Positions 37,258 through 49,622 are shown, counted from the stretch's first letter. The stretch is DNA of 64,000 nucleotides from Austropuccinia psidii (GCA_023105745.1 JALGQZ010000015.1:19568499-19632498); one strand, 5' to 3'. Numbers and translations are program-made. The notes: generated from the sequence alone by a model not told the origin.

Positions 37258-39330
37258 TCTGAAGCTGCTGTTTCTTCCTTCTAAATTGCTGAATATTCAC
37301 CTCAATACTACCAACAGTTATATAATGAAATACATGAACTTCTTTCTTTTGACCTAGCCAATAAAGCCTATCAACTGCTTGATCATCAGTTGAAGGGTTC
37401 CAACCTGGTTCCTAATTTAAGGAATTGGAATAATATTGGATTACGCTTCAAGTGTATCTAAATACTGTCTTACCATTATGTAGACATTTTGAGCACAGCT
37501 TAGATCAATACCAACACCACCTGTGCCTTTTGTTGTAAGAAGAACTTGAGATTTTGGATTTTTTCTGAATTCTTCAAGGATTTGTATCCTTTGATCATTT
37601 TTGAGCATTCCATGCATCATCAAATTGGATATTCCACTTTCATCCAGTGCAATTTCAATAATTTTTACAATATTTGATCAATAAAATTATTCAAATGACA
37701 GGTAGTAGAAGGATTTGAGCTCACATAACAAGAAACCTTTTGTATTCTGAAAAAACAACTGCTTTGGGATATCTTAAGCCTGGCTCCTTCTGAAAAAACT
37801 CCTTGAGATGGCTAACAAGATGCACCACTTTGGATCATTCTTTCCAGGTATATCTCCTTCCCCCTTCTTCCCTTTCTATTAGTGCTGGATGCTTGCAAAG
37901 CTGCCTCAAATCTGATAATCTGGAGAAAAATTCTGATGAATCCCATTGAACTGATTTGGGCCTTTGTTTTCCCTACAATGCACTAAACTCTTCATGCTTT
38001 TTGAAATAAAGTGTTTTCCATGGCTCATAGATCTCAATTCCAACTCCATGTTGCACTTTCTTGGGAAGATCCAGTATGTTGGCTTTCAATCTTCTCAAGG
38101 GGAGTGTTTTCATTATAAGCTGTAATGATTGGATTGCCATTTGATTCCCAAATGATATTTGTTTGATTATGCAATTTTCCCATAAAGGCTTGAGATTCCA
38201 AGGTTCTACTTGTAAAAACCTCAACAGACTATGAAGATCCCAAATACTGTTTTGTAATGGTGTTCCTGTAAGGCATAACTTTCTTTCAGATTTTGAATTC
38301 AATATTGTGAATGCTCTATGAGTAGATTGTTCCTTTATGTAGCTCATTGATGTAAAAATTTCAGTACTTTTTTATTTAAGAATCCCAAAGAGAGGCTTAT
38401 TGTGCTTCAGACAACACTATTATGAATCAATTCACCAAAAGAGGATTTATTCTCCTCCCATGAACATCATCAACATTATAACAAGCAATAACATCATATG
38501 TGGTGATGATAATTGCATTCTGCTTCAAATTTTGGAATGAAATGAAATTATGATTGGAACCATGGAATATTGAATATGGTAAACTACCATCATGAAAATG
38601 TAGCCTTATTTCATTCTCCCAGTTATTCAAAGTAGAAAGTGGTACAATGATCAAAGTAGCTGGGACATGGTCCTTAGATATTTCTGAGTACTTTAATGCT
38701 TCATTTTGTGTTTTTTAATCAAGCATAAAGTTGTCAACAATTTTCCAAGTCCCATATCATCAGCCAATATTCCACCCCTACTTTTGCACACAATATCTTG
38801 TGGTATCAGCCCATTTTCAACAGAATTAGAAAAGACTTTTTTAATCCATAAGATATCTGGATGTTTCCATACATTTTCACAAATTTTTTCCATATTATTT
38901 TCAATCTTTAAAAGAAAGGAAATACCCTGGATTTGGTGCAATGAAAGATTTGTTTGACAATTAGGTATTGAAGTAACAGAACTAGTTAAACTTGTATTGT
39001 TGGAAGCTTGATAAAGATCACAATCTTGAGGAATATCAATAAATAAAGGTGAGCTATAGTTTCCAATATGCCTCAGATTCATGTTTGCATTCTTGAAAGC
39101 CTCTCTTGTTTGGAAAATATTCCCTTTATCCACAAAAACACATCCATGTAATAGGATATTTTTATCTTTATTCTTGAAATTTATGAAAGAAGTTATAAAA
39201 AGCACTTTATTATTGTTTTTGTATTTTTTATATGTTTCAGGATTCAAGCCTTCAGCCACTCCTCCAAAAATATCAAGCAGTGGACCCAGATGGAAACTCT
39301 GGAATTAATTAAGGCTCCCAAGATGACTTA
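37258..39330 (-). pseudogene. SNF2-family DNA helicase/ATPase, degenerate
   Basis: SNF2 motifs occur in order on the minus strand: an upstream region from about 39300 (…GVAEGLNPETYKKYKNNNK…), motif I GGILADDMGLGK near 38760, motif Ia LIIVPLSTLNNWENEI near 38640, motif III CLTGTPLQNSIWDLHSLLRF near 38250, motif V LLTTKGTGGVGIDL near 37530 and motif VI DQAVDRLYWLGQ near 37370. Motif VI joins motif V across a GTAAGA...TTAG intron (37412-37473). The family couples ATP hydrolysis to movement on DNA and remodelling; the arrangement resembles Rad5/Rad16/HLTF-type proteins, but I see no RING finger. Between motifs I and Ia an A6 run shifts the frame. The Walker B box DEAH reads SEA with CA before a degenerate intron (38343-38400) whose donor is AT instead of GT. 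Non-functional. Confidence 0.85.
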
Positions 39331-40900
39331 AGTCAGATTCTAATAGTATATGAATAGAATTAAATACTCTTCTGAATATTACTGAGCTCAGAGAGGTTGG
39401 AAAGGATTGTTCAATATTGTTTTTTTTTCAATTTGAATAATAAAAAACCCAAGACAAAATGTTGAAATCATACTGTAAATTTTTAGAATGAAAATTTAAT
39501 ATATCAGTGTGATATAATTTTTTAGGACAAATGGAACCTAAATGATAGGATTGCATGGGTTATATAGTGGAAAGACCCCTGGGATTTTGCAAGTGATTTC
39601 TATAATCTAAAGATTTAGCCCCTGAATTTTTCTTGATAGTGTAAAAAATGAATTATATTTTAAAACTTAGTTTATTAACGGACATAAATATATTCCAAAT
39701 CTGCAGATCAATTAAATTTCTTATTACTGTTGTCCCAAATCCTTGAATTTTGGTTTCAAAAGAAATTATCTATGAGACAAGTTCCTTTCCAAATGTGGAG
39801 TTTCCTCCAAGATATATCCAGCACTGGACAAAATATTTCATTTGTGGCCCATGCAACCCCTTTCCAATCCTTTTTTAATTCATCAAATTATTCCTATACT
39901 TTGTTCATTTTTCCCTTGCAGAAATTCTCAATAATCTAATTTCAAAAGTATTCAGTAAATCATGTTGAAGGCCATTGGCTCACTATTTGAAGAGCTTCAA
40001 GTTTATTATTTATCCATATTTTATTTTGAAACATTATTCTAATAAATTAAGATTAATTTGTATGGAAAAATCTTTTCCAATAATTTTCACCAATTTCTAT
40101 GATGATAATCATCACTCAAGGAGAGGTATTTTACTTATTATAAAATTATTGGATCTCATTTATCCAAAATACTCATAATTTTAAGGAGGAACACCCATTT
40201 TTAATTTAAATTTGGACAGGATTCCCTCAAAATAATTACCATCATAATTTTCAAATTCATCATTAATTATTATTATCATTGTGTGAAATCAATGCAAGCT
40301 TAATTTTTGATTCATCTGAAAACAAGCATTCTGGTAAATAGAATTTCTTAATTTTTAAGTTATCCTCATTCTTTAAGCCAACATGAAAGATAAATTAAAA
40401 TCAAATAAATTCAAGAATCAAGGCAGTGGAATTAAAATAAGATCAAAGAAGCAATTAATGCTACAAGTATCAAAGAATTCCTTTTCAAGGCTCCCCATAT
40501 AGCTGGATGAACTTTCAAAATCCACAAGCATTCATGAAGTCAATTGTAAGGAACTCAATTGATGAGAGGATTTGAAGGTTATTCTACTAACTATAAGCAT
40601 CATGAGGGAATTTCAATGTTCTCACAATCCAAAAATTGAATAAGATTCATTACCTATGTTTGTTGCCAGTGTATATATTGGGTTGAGAAAATATTAATAA
40701 AAATTAAAGGGGGAGTAAAATTGTCAGAATACAATGAATGTGAGTTAAACTAGGGGTACTTCCAGAGATACACTCAGACATAAACTGAAGATACTGTAAA
40801 GGACCTGTATGCTAGTCCCCAGTCTTTTTCTGTGGTGTTAGTTTCCCTCATCACTTCACTAACCAATAATTTCCAAAGACTCCTCTCATACTTTTGAAAA
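39331..40900. other. No supported gene
   Basis: AT-rich DNA with scattered short open frames. A purine block AAAGGGGGAG followed by TGTCAGAATAC near 40710-40730 resembles a polypurine tract next to an LTR start, but no matching LTR end was found. Confidence 0.4.
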
Positions 40901-40919
40901 TTATAAATGTAATGGTTCA

Positions 40920-42010
40920 TCATACCAAATTCCCCACATAAACTAGGAGAATAAACAAAGAAGTTTCACATTACCTTCCAAGTTCAAAAGATCAAATCTG
41001 TCTGTGCCTGAGGGATTTCATTGAAATTATCCTTGGAATTGATCCTTGTGGATCTCCATTACCAGAACCACTTTCAGAGAAGCTTATCTCCAATTAAATT
41101 CAGCAAACTACTGAAGAACTAGTTTCAAATAAAGCTTTCTTTGAGATAAAATCTTAATATACACACTATTATGGAGGAATAAAGGGAATTCCAGGGATGC
41201 ACAAAGATCAATGCACTTTTGAGCTTTTCAAATATGGAGTTCAAAATTTTCCTTTTCAACTGAACATCAAAATCATCACAACATGGGACAATATAATACT
41301 TGGAGTTATTACAAAGCACCAGCTTCATGCATTTAATATAGGATCGTTGAGAAATTATGCCCTTTATCCATATCCATGTCAGCATGAAAAAGTAGTTGGA
41401 ATTTGTGAAAGATGGCTGAGAGGAAAAAAAGACAATTTTAGGAAACCAAAAATTCCCAGGAAGCCAAGGACAAAGCCTCATGTATGATCACAGGTATGGA
41501 ATTATTCAAGAGGAATAGGAAGAAGAGTAATGAGATTATGGCTGATCCAATCATCTCAAAGTTATTTAAAACTGGAGTCTTCACATCAGAAAGGTACCCT
41601 GGACAAGAAATAACCTCAAACTTTTTTTCCCTTTTCTGACTGTTGCTCTGAGACTGAAGAGGATCCTGAAGGAAATTATTATTCAGCAATACTCAACTGG
41701 AGGACTGAGGCATTCAAGCTTTTTTTACGTAACTTAGATTCCAATTACTTAAGCTACTTATATGAAGTTAGAAATGAAAAACAAGGCTGAAAAAATTGTT
41801 GAATACAGCCAAAAATAAGGAAAAAACAAAACAGAAAGTCAAGCATTCCCATCATTTTCATCAAATGTTTATGCAAATTCTTATTAAAACTAAATTTCCA
41901 ATACCAAAAAAATATTCATGAATATTCAGCCACCATGGATGATCTTCATTCCAAGGCTTCAAATACTTCTTCTGATACCTACATTGAGATGGAACCAATC
42001 TCATAAGTAA
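40920..42010 (+). pseudogene. Uncharacterised repeated gene family, copy C (strongly decayed)
   Basis: Plus-strand coding remnants: …DFIEIILGIDPCGSPLPEPL… near 41020, a 96-residue open frame at 41197-41487 (…AFNIGSLRNYALYPYPCQHE…, Lys/Arg-rich end), then at 41641 CCSETEEDPEG followed by NWRTEAFKLFLRNLD. The last blocks match CCSDTEDE and PWRSALFSKLASQLD of copy B and, more weakly, VWLSEAVTLCTRQLD of copy A, with identical spacing from the Trp to the Leu-Asp pair. Several stops and frame changes make it a pseudogene. Function unknown. Confidence 0.45.
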
Positions 42011-45000
42011 TAGACATGTAAAAACATTCATTTCCTCTTAGTTCAGCTATTGACTTCTCTAAATATGGTTATAATTGGAAAATCTCAGATCATCCTGGAG
42101 AATAATGAAGATATTATTTGATTAACATTTGTAAGTCCTTTATAAGATGAAGTTTTGTGATAGTTGAGCCCTTCTTAAATAAAAAAGGAATGATTTTTCT
42201 TATACATTGAAGAGGAATATAAAATTTGGTAAATCAATTTCTGTCTTACCCTGATCAAAAAATCAATCATTTCTAACAAAGTAGAAAATCACATCTCTTC
42301 TTTATATATAAATTTTTTTTCTTTTACATTAAATTTATGGCTAAAAAATGCATTACTGAAATTTTATTTCAACAAGTCCCCTATATTTTTTAGCTTTTCT
42401 TATCTGAAGATAATTGTTGAATTGACTATTGTGTGTTGAAGAATCACTTGAATCTTTCCTAGTGGCTAAAGTATTCTGTACTTTTATCTTAAAATACAGG
42501 GAATTGCCAAAGGGTCGATAGAATATATGACATATAAATTGTGAGCCTTAGAGGTATTTTCATATACCCAAAAGACCACAAACAAGAAATTAATATACAA
42601 ACATAAATAAAATAAATTTATTCACATTATTAAAATGAAAATTAAAATATAAAGATGAATTTATATACAAAATCCAAAATTCAATTATAATTTAAAAATA
42701 AAAATACATTAAATTTGAAAATTGTAAAAACACATTTTTATCTGAAAAAATTAAGTAAAAATGAATTTTCAACAAAATTACCCAAAATAAAATAATTTTG
42801 GAAAAAAGTTAAATAAAATTTATGATGAATTTTTATCTAAAAAACAAACATATAGAATTTATTTCACCATTGGATTGCTTATGAAAAATTAGGTGGGGTC
42901 ACCTTTGAGTGAAATCTTTGTAACTCAACTCTAAATAAGCTTAAATTAAGTTTTTTGTATTTTCTGTATAAAAGTTGAAAATTCTCAAAAACTCAATTTA
43001 ATTCACATCACATGTAGTGTTAATCATCAATTTTTGTGTTAAAATTGAGATGTTGTGTATCTTTTAAAAGTAATGAGGAATTGAAGTATTTTAAATTGAA
43101 TTCAATTGAATTGTGAAAATGTGCATGTGTATTACATAAGTGAACTTTGATTTACATTTGAGGTGTCAATTATTACAGTAGTGTACTGTAAAACTCAATT
43201 GGATTACCTATGTAAATAGTAATTATAATACATGATGAGGAATTAAAGGAGAAAATAAATTGGAAAGATTAAATTTGGGGGGAAAAGGAACTCTAGCTCT
43301 AAGGGGGAGCCAGACTGCCAAAATCCTTGCTGACAGGAATGAGATGTCAAAATCTATGCAAACATTCATCACTTCTGGCCTGGAATTGAGTCACAGGGTC
43401 TGTGACTCAATTGATGATGAGGTTTTGATAACAACCAGGATAGTTTTAACTGTTGCCAAGAGGGTAAAACTACCCTTAAGATAAAATAATCTTAGTAAAA
43501 ATAGTTTTAACTGGTTTATACGTCTCTTACACTGATTCTCACATGTTCTGAAGGCTCTAGGCCAGGTATTACCACAGTAATGGCTGATTCAAGGGTCTAA
43601 AATGGCTAAAAACAGCCCTTTTTTGGTCTAAACCAGGGTTCAATGATGCCATAATTGGCTTTTCTGTTGTCAAAGTGTTTTCCACGACTGACAACAGTAA
43701 ATTTTACTTTTGGAGTAAGAAAATTGATGGCTATAAAAGAATGTCTTTTCCCCACTTTTCTCTTCATGTTAGAATCTTTTCCTTTTATAATTAGTTCAAA
43801 ACACTGTTAAACCAATCAATAAAAGATTCCAACCACCTTTTTTAAATCATTTTGAACCTTTTAACCACATTGAAAAAACATTTTAATCATTTTTTGTAAC
43901 TCTTATAATCATTTTTACCCCTGAACCACCCCATTAGTGAATTAAAGCATCTTTCATCACTGTTAACTTTGTCACTTTGTTTCCAAATTCATTCTGGTCA
44001 CTTTTGGGCAGGTTTTCTCGTTAAATATCTTTTTAAAGACTTTGTTCTTTGATTAATTGCTTGCCGTTCTTTTCTCCATTAATTCCAATTGAAATTGCTC
44101 TGGAAGAAATTTCTTTTTTAGCCTTAAATATCTTTCATAGAGTATTTTTGGATAAATCTTTATTGTTGGTAAAACAATAGATTTTTATTATATTATTTTT
44201 TTATACTCACAAAGTTAGAAACAATAAAATTGGCGTGTTTTGTCTTTAAAAACACTATTTATTACTATTTTTATATAATTTTACCTTATACAAATTTTGA
44301 GGACAGGAAAATTACTTGATATTTTATCAAATTTTCATCTCCACACATAACATAAATCAATAATTTATATAAGAGAGATATAGGTTTAAAGCATTAAAAA
44401 TAATGTGCTTATTTCTTAAAATAAATTTTGATAATTTAACTCATTCCCATGCTTTGAAATTCAAGTCCCTAAATCAGAAAATAAGAGCCTTTGCACATCC
44501 TTGGTATTCATTTTTATGGAGAAAAATCAAGGAAATAATTAAAATTGGCTTATTGCTTATTAGGATTAAGGAGAAGCCATACTCATTTGACTTTATTATA
44601 CAATACAGCCACAATATTCCTAATTATTAGCTTTCATAAAGAATTACAAAAAGGTTACCTGATATTTATTACCTTTAAAGATAGTGAACTTAGTTCAAGT
44701 ATCAATCAATATATGTGATAACCCTTGCTACAAAATGTTTGCTTCTAACTCACAAATTGAATAAAAGGGTCTCACTTTTTATGAGAAATTTAAGAATTAT
44801 GAAGTGAATAATATAATCCTCAGGATTAAACTAGACCAATTAAACTGCATTTTATAAAATAAAAAAAATAGGGTGAAATAATCCTTTCAATAATAGAATT
44901 GATTGAAATTCAGAAATAGATGATGGTCCAAAATATTTTTTTATTATAATTTGCAATAATCAAATGTTCTTGGGAAGCTTCATTCCATATTCCAATTCAT

Positions 45001-46603
45001 TCCTTCCATATATGCAGACTTTTGAAACCTGAAACCAAATTATTAATCACAATATTTTGATCTGAAAGCTTTCAAGGCAGTGGTAATATATTCAATGAGA
45101 TTGAATATATCAGTATAATTTTGTAAAATGTATTATCAAATTTGAATAAAGAAAGTAAGGATATTTTAAGTTAATTCTGATTTTAAGATTCAAATAATTT
45201 AACAACTATTTTTGATTTTACATTCATTTGCAACTTGCCATTCCCAAAAAAAAGATACATAAAAGTTGACATTATTTCATATTTACCAATATTCAACAAG
45301 AAAACTCAATCCATATCCTTCCTCAAATTTATCAAATAAATCCAAAATTTCTACTGTTCACAATTTTTTTCAGGTTGTCATTATTCAATATTAATTGAAT
45401 GTCTGGATATCCTTTTTACTGTCTCTTTACATTATGTTCTTATATTAAATGCTTTCACATCACATTGTTTATCCTTAAAAATCTTCAATTTAAAACTGCA
45501 AATATACTTTAAAGTAGCCAATTATATACCAAATTCAAAATGTAATATAATTCTAAGGAAAGAAAAATTCTGAGTAAATAAAGAATTGATACCTTGTGAT
45601 TATGAATGAAAGGAGAATAATTAAAAAAAGCATGAAAAATGGGTAGAATAAGAAATAATTGCATATTTAATATAACTGGAAAATGTCTTTTAAACCAAAT
45701 AGGAAATATTTTTTCTATTTCAAAGCTTATGATACATCTGAAATATTAAGAGTTGGATGATTTTAAATATTTTGATCAAACTATGATAGAGTGAAGGATT
45801 GAATGTGGAAGGGTATAAAGAGGGGTAGACGCAGAAAAATGGAAGGATAAGAGTAACAATCACAAAGGCGGCCTATAAGACTGATTCCTGATGTTTTAAT
45901 TTGAAATACCCCAAAATAAGAAGCTAAGTGATATAATATTTATCAAGTTTATTCACTCAAGATCCAAATAAAATATAAGAATCAGTTACATTAATGCTTA
46001 ACCTATGAATAGTTTGAATCCGCACCTTTGAGGTTGGTTATTTCAAGATGATTTTCTTAAAATGTATGAAGCTTTATAAAAAGCTATGGTCATTCCTCAA
46101 TAAATTTATTCAGTGGAGCCATATAAAATAAGTGGATTCACACCTACAATACTTTTCAAACATCCTATAGATTTGTGATCAACATTTTTTTCATCAAGAC
46201 ATACACCTCCAGGTAGCAGTACCCTTTGGGAAAATTCATTATCAAACTTGTAAGCCTCTTGGATTTTGGATTTTCTCTTCTCAAGTCAGAACCCTTAGTT
46301 ATGCTCAATGGACAATTGGAATATCGGGGTATAGTTATTTGAAAACAAAAAAAAACAGAAAATATAATTTGAGAATTGGTGTATTCATCAAACATTTGAA
46401 AATATAAGAATTTTTCTATATTCTGGAGTCTTAAAGCTGAAATAAGAATGTGGTTCAAAGTAGGTAAGGAACACAAAAAACTATTACTATATTTTATTGA
46501 TATTTCTATAATCTTCTTCTAGCTCAGAAGATATAAAAATTTTTCCAAATAGAGATAGTCATGGTTCAACTAATTTCAGAAGAACAGTCAAATCCGTGTG
46601 TGA
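42011..46603. other. Long AT-rich region without a supported gene
   Basis: About 4.6 kb with no coherent coding sequence on either strand. The only distinctive part is 43250-43850: a G-rich tract, a strong hairpin (43384-43412), a TATA-like GGCTATAAAAG near 43730 and AATAAA near 43818. These are the parts one would expect of an old LTR or promoter, but no boundaries could be found. Confidence 0.5.
43384..43412. other. Perfect 13-bp stem hairpin
   Basis: AATTGAGTCACAG, loop GGT, then CTGTGACTCAATT. It lies about 320 bp upstream of the TATA-like GGCTATAAAAG. Role unknown; it could be a regulatory palindrome or part of an old LTR. Confidence 0.75.
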
Positions 46604-46608
46604 ACTGG

Positions 46609-47366
46609 TGTCACAGGGGCTCTTCGAAGTGAAGAGGGCCTGGCACTCAGTAAACTGGGACTCACTTATGGAGGGCTCAAAGATAAGATAAAAGGGGATA
46701 CACTTAAGAGTGTTAAAGATAAATTGCTAAAGAATAATATAAGAAAAGCAGCAACAAAAGATAAGAGTAAAAGAATAGAAGAGCCAACCACAAACAAGTC
46801 CAAGTCCACTGTTTCAACCTGTCAGAATGGAAAGAGAAGGGTTAATAAGGATATGGCCACCCAACTCATACTGTACAGGCAAAGAGAGAAATGCAAAGAC
46901 TAACTTAAGATTAAATAATTATAATACCCAAAATAAGGATAAGAGTGATTATCAAATAATAAATAAACTAAATTAATTAACTGGGGAAAAGTCCCCAGGG
47001 GGGAGAAAGAGGGGCTGGTATATGTGAGAATCACCAGCCCTGATCCAGAGAAGAATTTTCATGAGAATAATTGATTGTTTAATTGAGTCTGGCCAATACA
47101 GGTCCTGTACAGCTGTACAGAACCTGTACAAGAGGTGTGGTGTATTTGAGTGATCATACAGTTTCATACTGGTGTATTGAAACTGTATTGGGTGAATCCA
47201 TCCTGTACAAGTATTGACAGGCTGTATTGATGTACCAAACTGTATGCATGTTTCAGAATGAAGATTTCTGAAACTGACTGCTGATGCAGATACTGGATTT
47301 GCTGATTTGAGGTGTTTGAGTGGGTGTATGAATGAATACCCTTACCCCTGATGGATGGTTGTTACA
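46609..47366 (-). repeat. 3' LTR of the chromovirus
   Basis: 758 bp, TGTCACAGGG...GTTGTTACA on the plus strand. It matches 56178-56935 except for seven substitutions. The region near 47095-47240 is crowded with GTACAG/CTGTAC motifs. Confidence 0.97.
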
Positions 47367-47380
47367 GTATCCCCCTCTTG
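47367..47380 (-). other. Polypurine tract
   Basis: On the minus strand the bases just before the 3' LTR are CAAGAGGGGGATAC, a purine-rich run where plus-strand DNA synthesis of an LTR element is primed. Its position confirms that the element points left. Confidence 0.8.
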
Positions 47381-47951
47381 AAACTGGTGGGCTCCTGAAC
47401 ACCATAATACCCTGCCACTGTTGAGTGGCATCCCAATATCCCCACATTTTTTCAAAAAATTTCTTCTTTTAATTTTCTTTCCTCTTGACCATTATCCTGA
47501 AAATCCTTCATTCCTTCTTCCCTGCCAAATTCAATTGATTCCCCCTTTTTCCAAGCTTGAGTGAGTATTCCTTCCAGAATATGCCATTCTTTTTCTTTTG
47601 ATTCAATCAGCCATGCCTTGGGATGTGGCCTTGGGATATATCCCAGAATAAAGGCCATTGAGCACTTGTGCTCAGAAATTGGGGCCCAATGAGTATATGA
47701 CTTGTACTCATTGGCCCAGACTTAATCCAATGAATGAGTGAAACTTTCCTCCAAGGGGTCTTGTCCCCATCATCCAAGGAATTGGCCTCAGACAGCCCTC
47801 CAAGTGGGTTTTGGGCTGTGGCCTCCATCCTGAGTGATCTTGATGAAATTTGCTTTTTATGGCCTTTTAGGCCTTTTTGGGTGCTCTGGTGAAAAACCTT
47901 GATATATTGATTTTTTGGCCTTTTTTGGCCCTTTTGAGTCTTTGGGATCCT

Positions 47952-48034
47952 ACGGTCCGCGGTCCGTACGCCGCGGTCCGTGGTCCGTGGTCCGTGGGCC
48001 GTGGGCCGTACGCCGCGGTCCGCGGTCCGTGGGG
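47952..48034. repeat. CpG-dense GGTCCGT/GGTCCGC minisatellite
   Basis: About eleven degenerate 7-bp units (GGTCCGT, GGTCCGC, GGGCCGT, interrupted by ACGCC). It is extremely GC- and CpG-rich in an otherwise AT-rich window. It lies inside the chromovirus, about 300 bp upstream of the antisense gene, and gives accidental open frames on both strands. A role as promoter or methylation target is inference. Confidence 0.85.
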
Positions 48035-48327
48035 GCTATTGGAGGCCCCCAGGACCAAAATGGAGCCCCTGGGCCCAAATTTGCTGGGGACCCAGGGTGA
48101 CCAAGGGGTCCAGAAATGGCCCTGACCCATTTTTTACCCTACATGGCCTGGACCCATTGATGGGGTCCAGGACCATCAAGATCCTGGCCTCCCCAAAGTT
48201 GCAGGGGAGGCCCTGGGTGATGAGTTCAGCCCCAAAGGGGTATGAACCTTCACCTTAGAGGCTTTGAGGGGGGGGCATAATTGAGTTATGGCCCCATTTC
48301 CTTGAGTCAAGTTCCTTTTTTCTTGAT

Positions 48328-49622
48328 ATGGAGTGGATTGATTCTGACGTCTTGAATCTTCTGCTTGCATATTCTTCAGTTATGAGTTCCAAACTGACTG
48401 AGCTCACTGAATCTTCCCCTTCTGCACCGCCACCGTCTATTCTTCATGGTTCTGGCGTCTTCAGTCGATTGTCTTCTCCCTCTATGGCGTCTTCTGGCCA
48501 TTTTGACCCCTCCCAAACATATGATGGGTTCAGAGCAGTTGAAGTCCTTGATCCTGCCTGTACTGAGTGTTTGGCCAGGGGTAAGGATTGCTTTCAACAT
48601 TACAATCCTCAATCGTCAAAGTGCCATTTCTGCTTTATTGGGAAGAAGCCATGCCGCCGTACCGGATTGACTTTGTCCCGGGTCAAGAGACACTTGTGGA
48701 GTAGGAAGGATGGGCCTTATGGGCAGGAATTCCCCATTCTTGAGGAGCCTACCCCTGATGCCACTTCTGGATTTTCTCAATGTGAGTGCTTTGCATATTT
48801 TGATTGAATTGGTGCTGATATCTTGATGTAGTGACTGGTTCCAGGCAGAGGGATGTGGCCAGATGGACTAATGTTGGAGGGTCCATTCCAATTGGTGGTA
48901 GGCCCATCCACTACAGCTCAGAAATTCCAATTTCAAGGACCAATGCTGATGGAGTGGTGAAAGTAGTGAAGAAGCTAAGAAGAATTGTTGACTCCCCATC
49001 AGATCCAGATGCTGAAGGAAGTGATGAGTTGGATGGTGAAGAAGTTCAAGTTATTCCCCATTCAAGTGGCCATCCATCCAGCAATTCCTCCTCTCAACCT
49101 CTTGCCAACACCAGATTCCAAAGTCAAGTCATTCCCAGTACTCCAAGAACCTTTCAACCAATGCTTGCCTCTATTCCTACAACCCTTCCTCCTCCTTCAC
49201 CAACTACTTCCCATACCACCAGGCCTGCCTTGATTCCAGCAGTAAGACCATCACCAGTTCAACAGCCTAGAAACTCACCCATAACCACCTCCCGTCAACT
49301 CCAACCTGTGGCCAGCTCCAGCAGAAGAAGAGATGGATTATCCCCTTTGCCGTTTCCTGCCGCCCAAGTCTTCCAAAGAAGAGAACGTTGGCCTATCCGG
49401 GTTACCAGAGAAGATCCCAACGCGGCTAGTGAAAATCAAGATGCTGTGGTCAGATTGTTCAGGAGGGTTGATATAAATAGCAGAGAGGTGATTATGTATG
49501 CCAATTACAGGACTATTCCAGGTACTGCTTCTGAAGAGATGGCTGCAAAATTTGCCTGGTATGAGGATGAGTTGATAAATGACTTCCAGAGAACTTTTGA
49601 TGACTTGGGTAGAGATAACTAG
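48328..49622 (+). CDS. Antisense accessory protein of the chromovirus with Zn(II)2Cys6-like motif
   Basis: Two exons, 48328-48781 and 48832-49622, around a 50-bp GTGAGT...TGTAG intron (phase 1) give 414 residues with no stop. The splice converts …SGFSQ plus TGSRQRDV into a continuous …SQLTGSRQRDV…. Cysteines at residues 78, 81, 88, 99, 102 and 109 have the spacing C-x2-C-x6-C-x10-C-x2-C-x6-C, as in fungal binuclear zinc-cluster DNA-binding domains, followed by basic KKPCRRTG and VKRHLWSRK. The rest is Ser/Pro/Gln-rich and disordered up to about residue 320. A conserved-looking C-terminus follows (…RRERWPIRVTREDPNAASEN…, …EMAAKFAWYEDELINDFQRT…). It runs opposite to gag-pol inside the element. 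I recall many near-identical predicted proteins in myrtle rust. DNA binding is inferred. A second start at 48382 (MSSKLTELTES) is possible. Confidence 0.8.

Noticed and set aside
43310..44300. Solo LTR beginning TGCCAAAATCC after a GGGGGAG tract
   Set aside because: No CA end with a matching 5-bp duplication could be located; kept only as a low-interest promoter-like remnant.
47867..48258. Overlapping Gly/Pro/Arg-rich open frames on both strands
   Set aside because: They arise from the CpG-rich 7-bp minisatellite; composition is dictated by the repeat.
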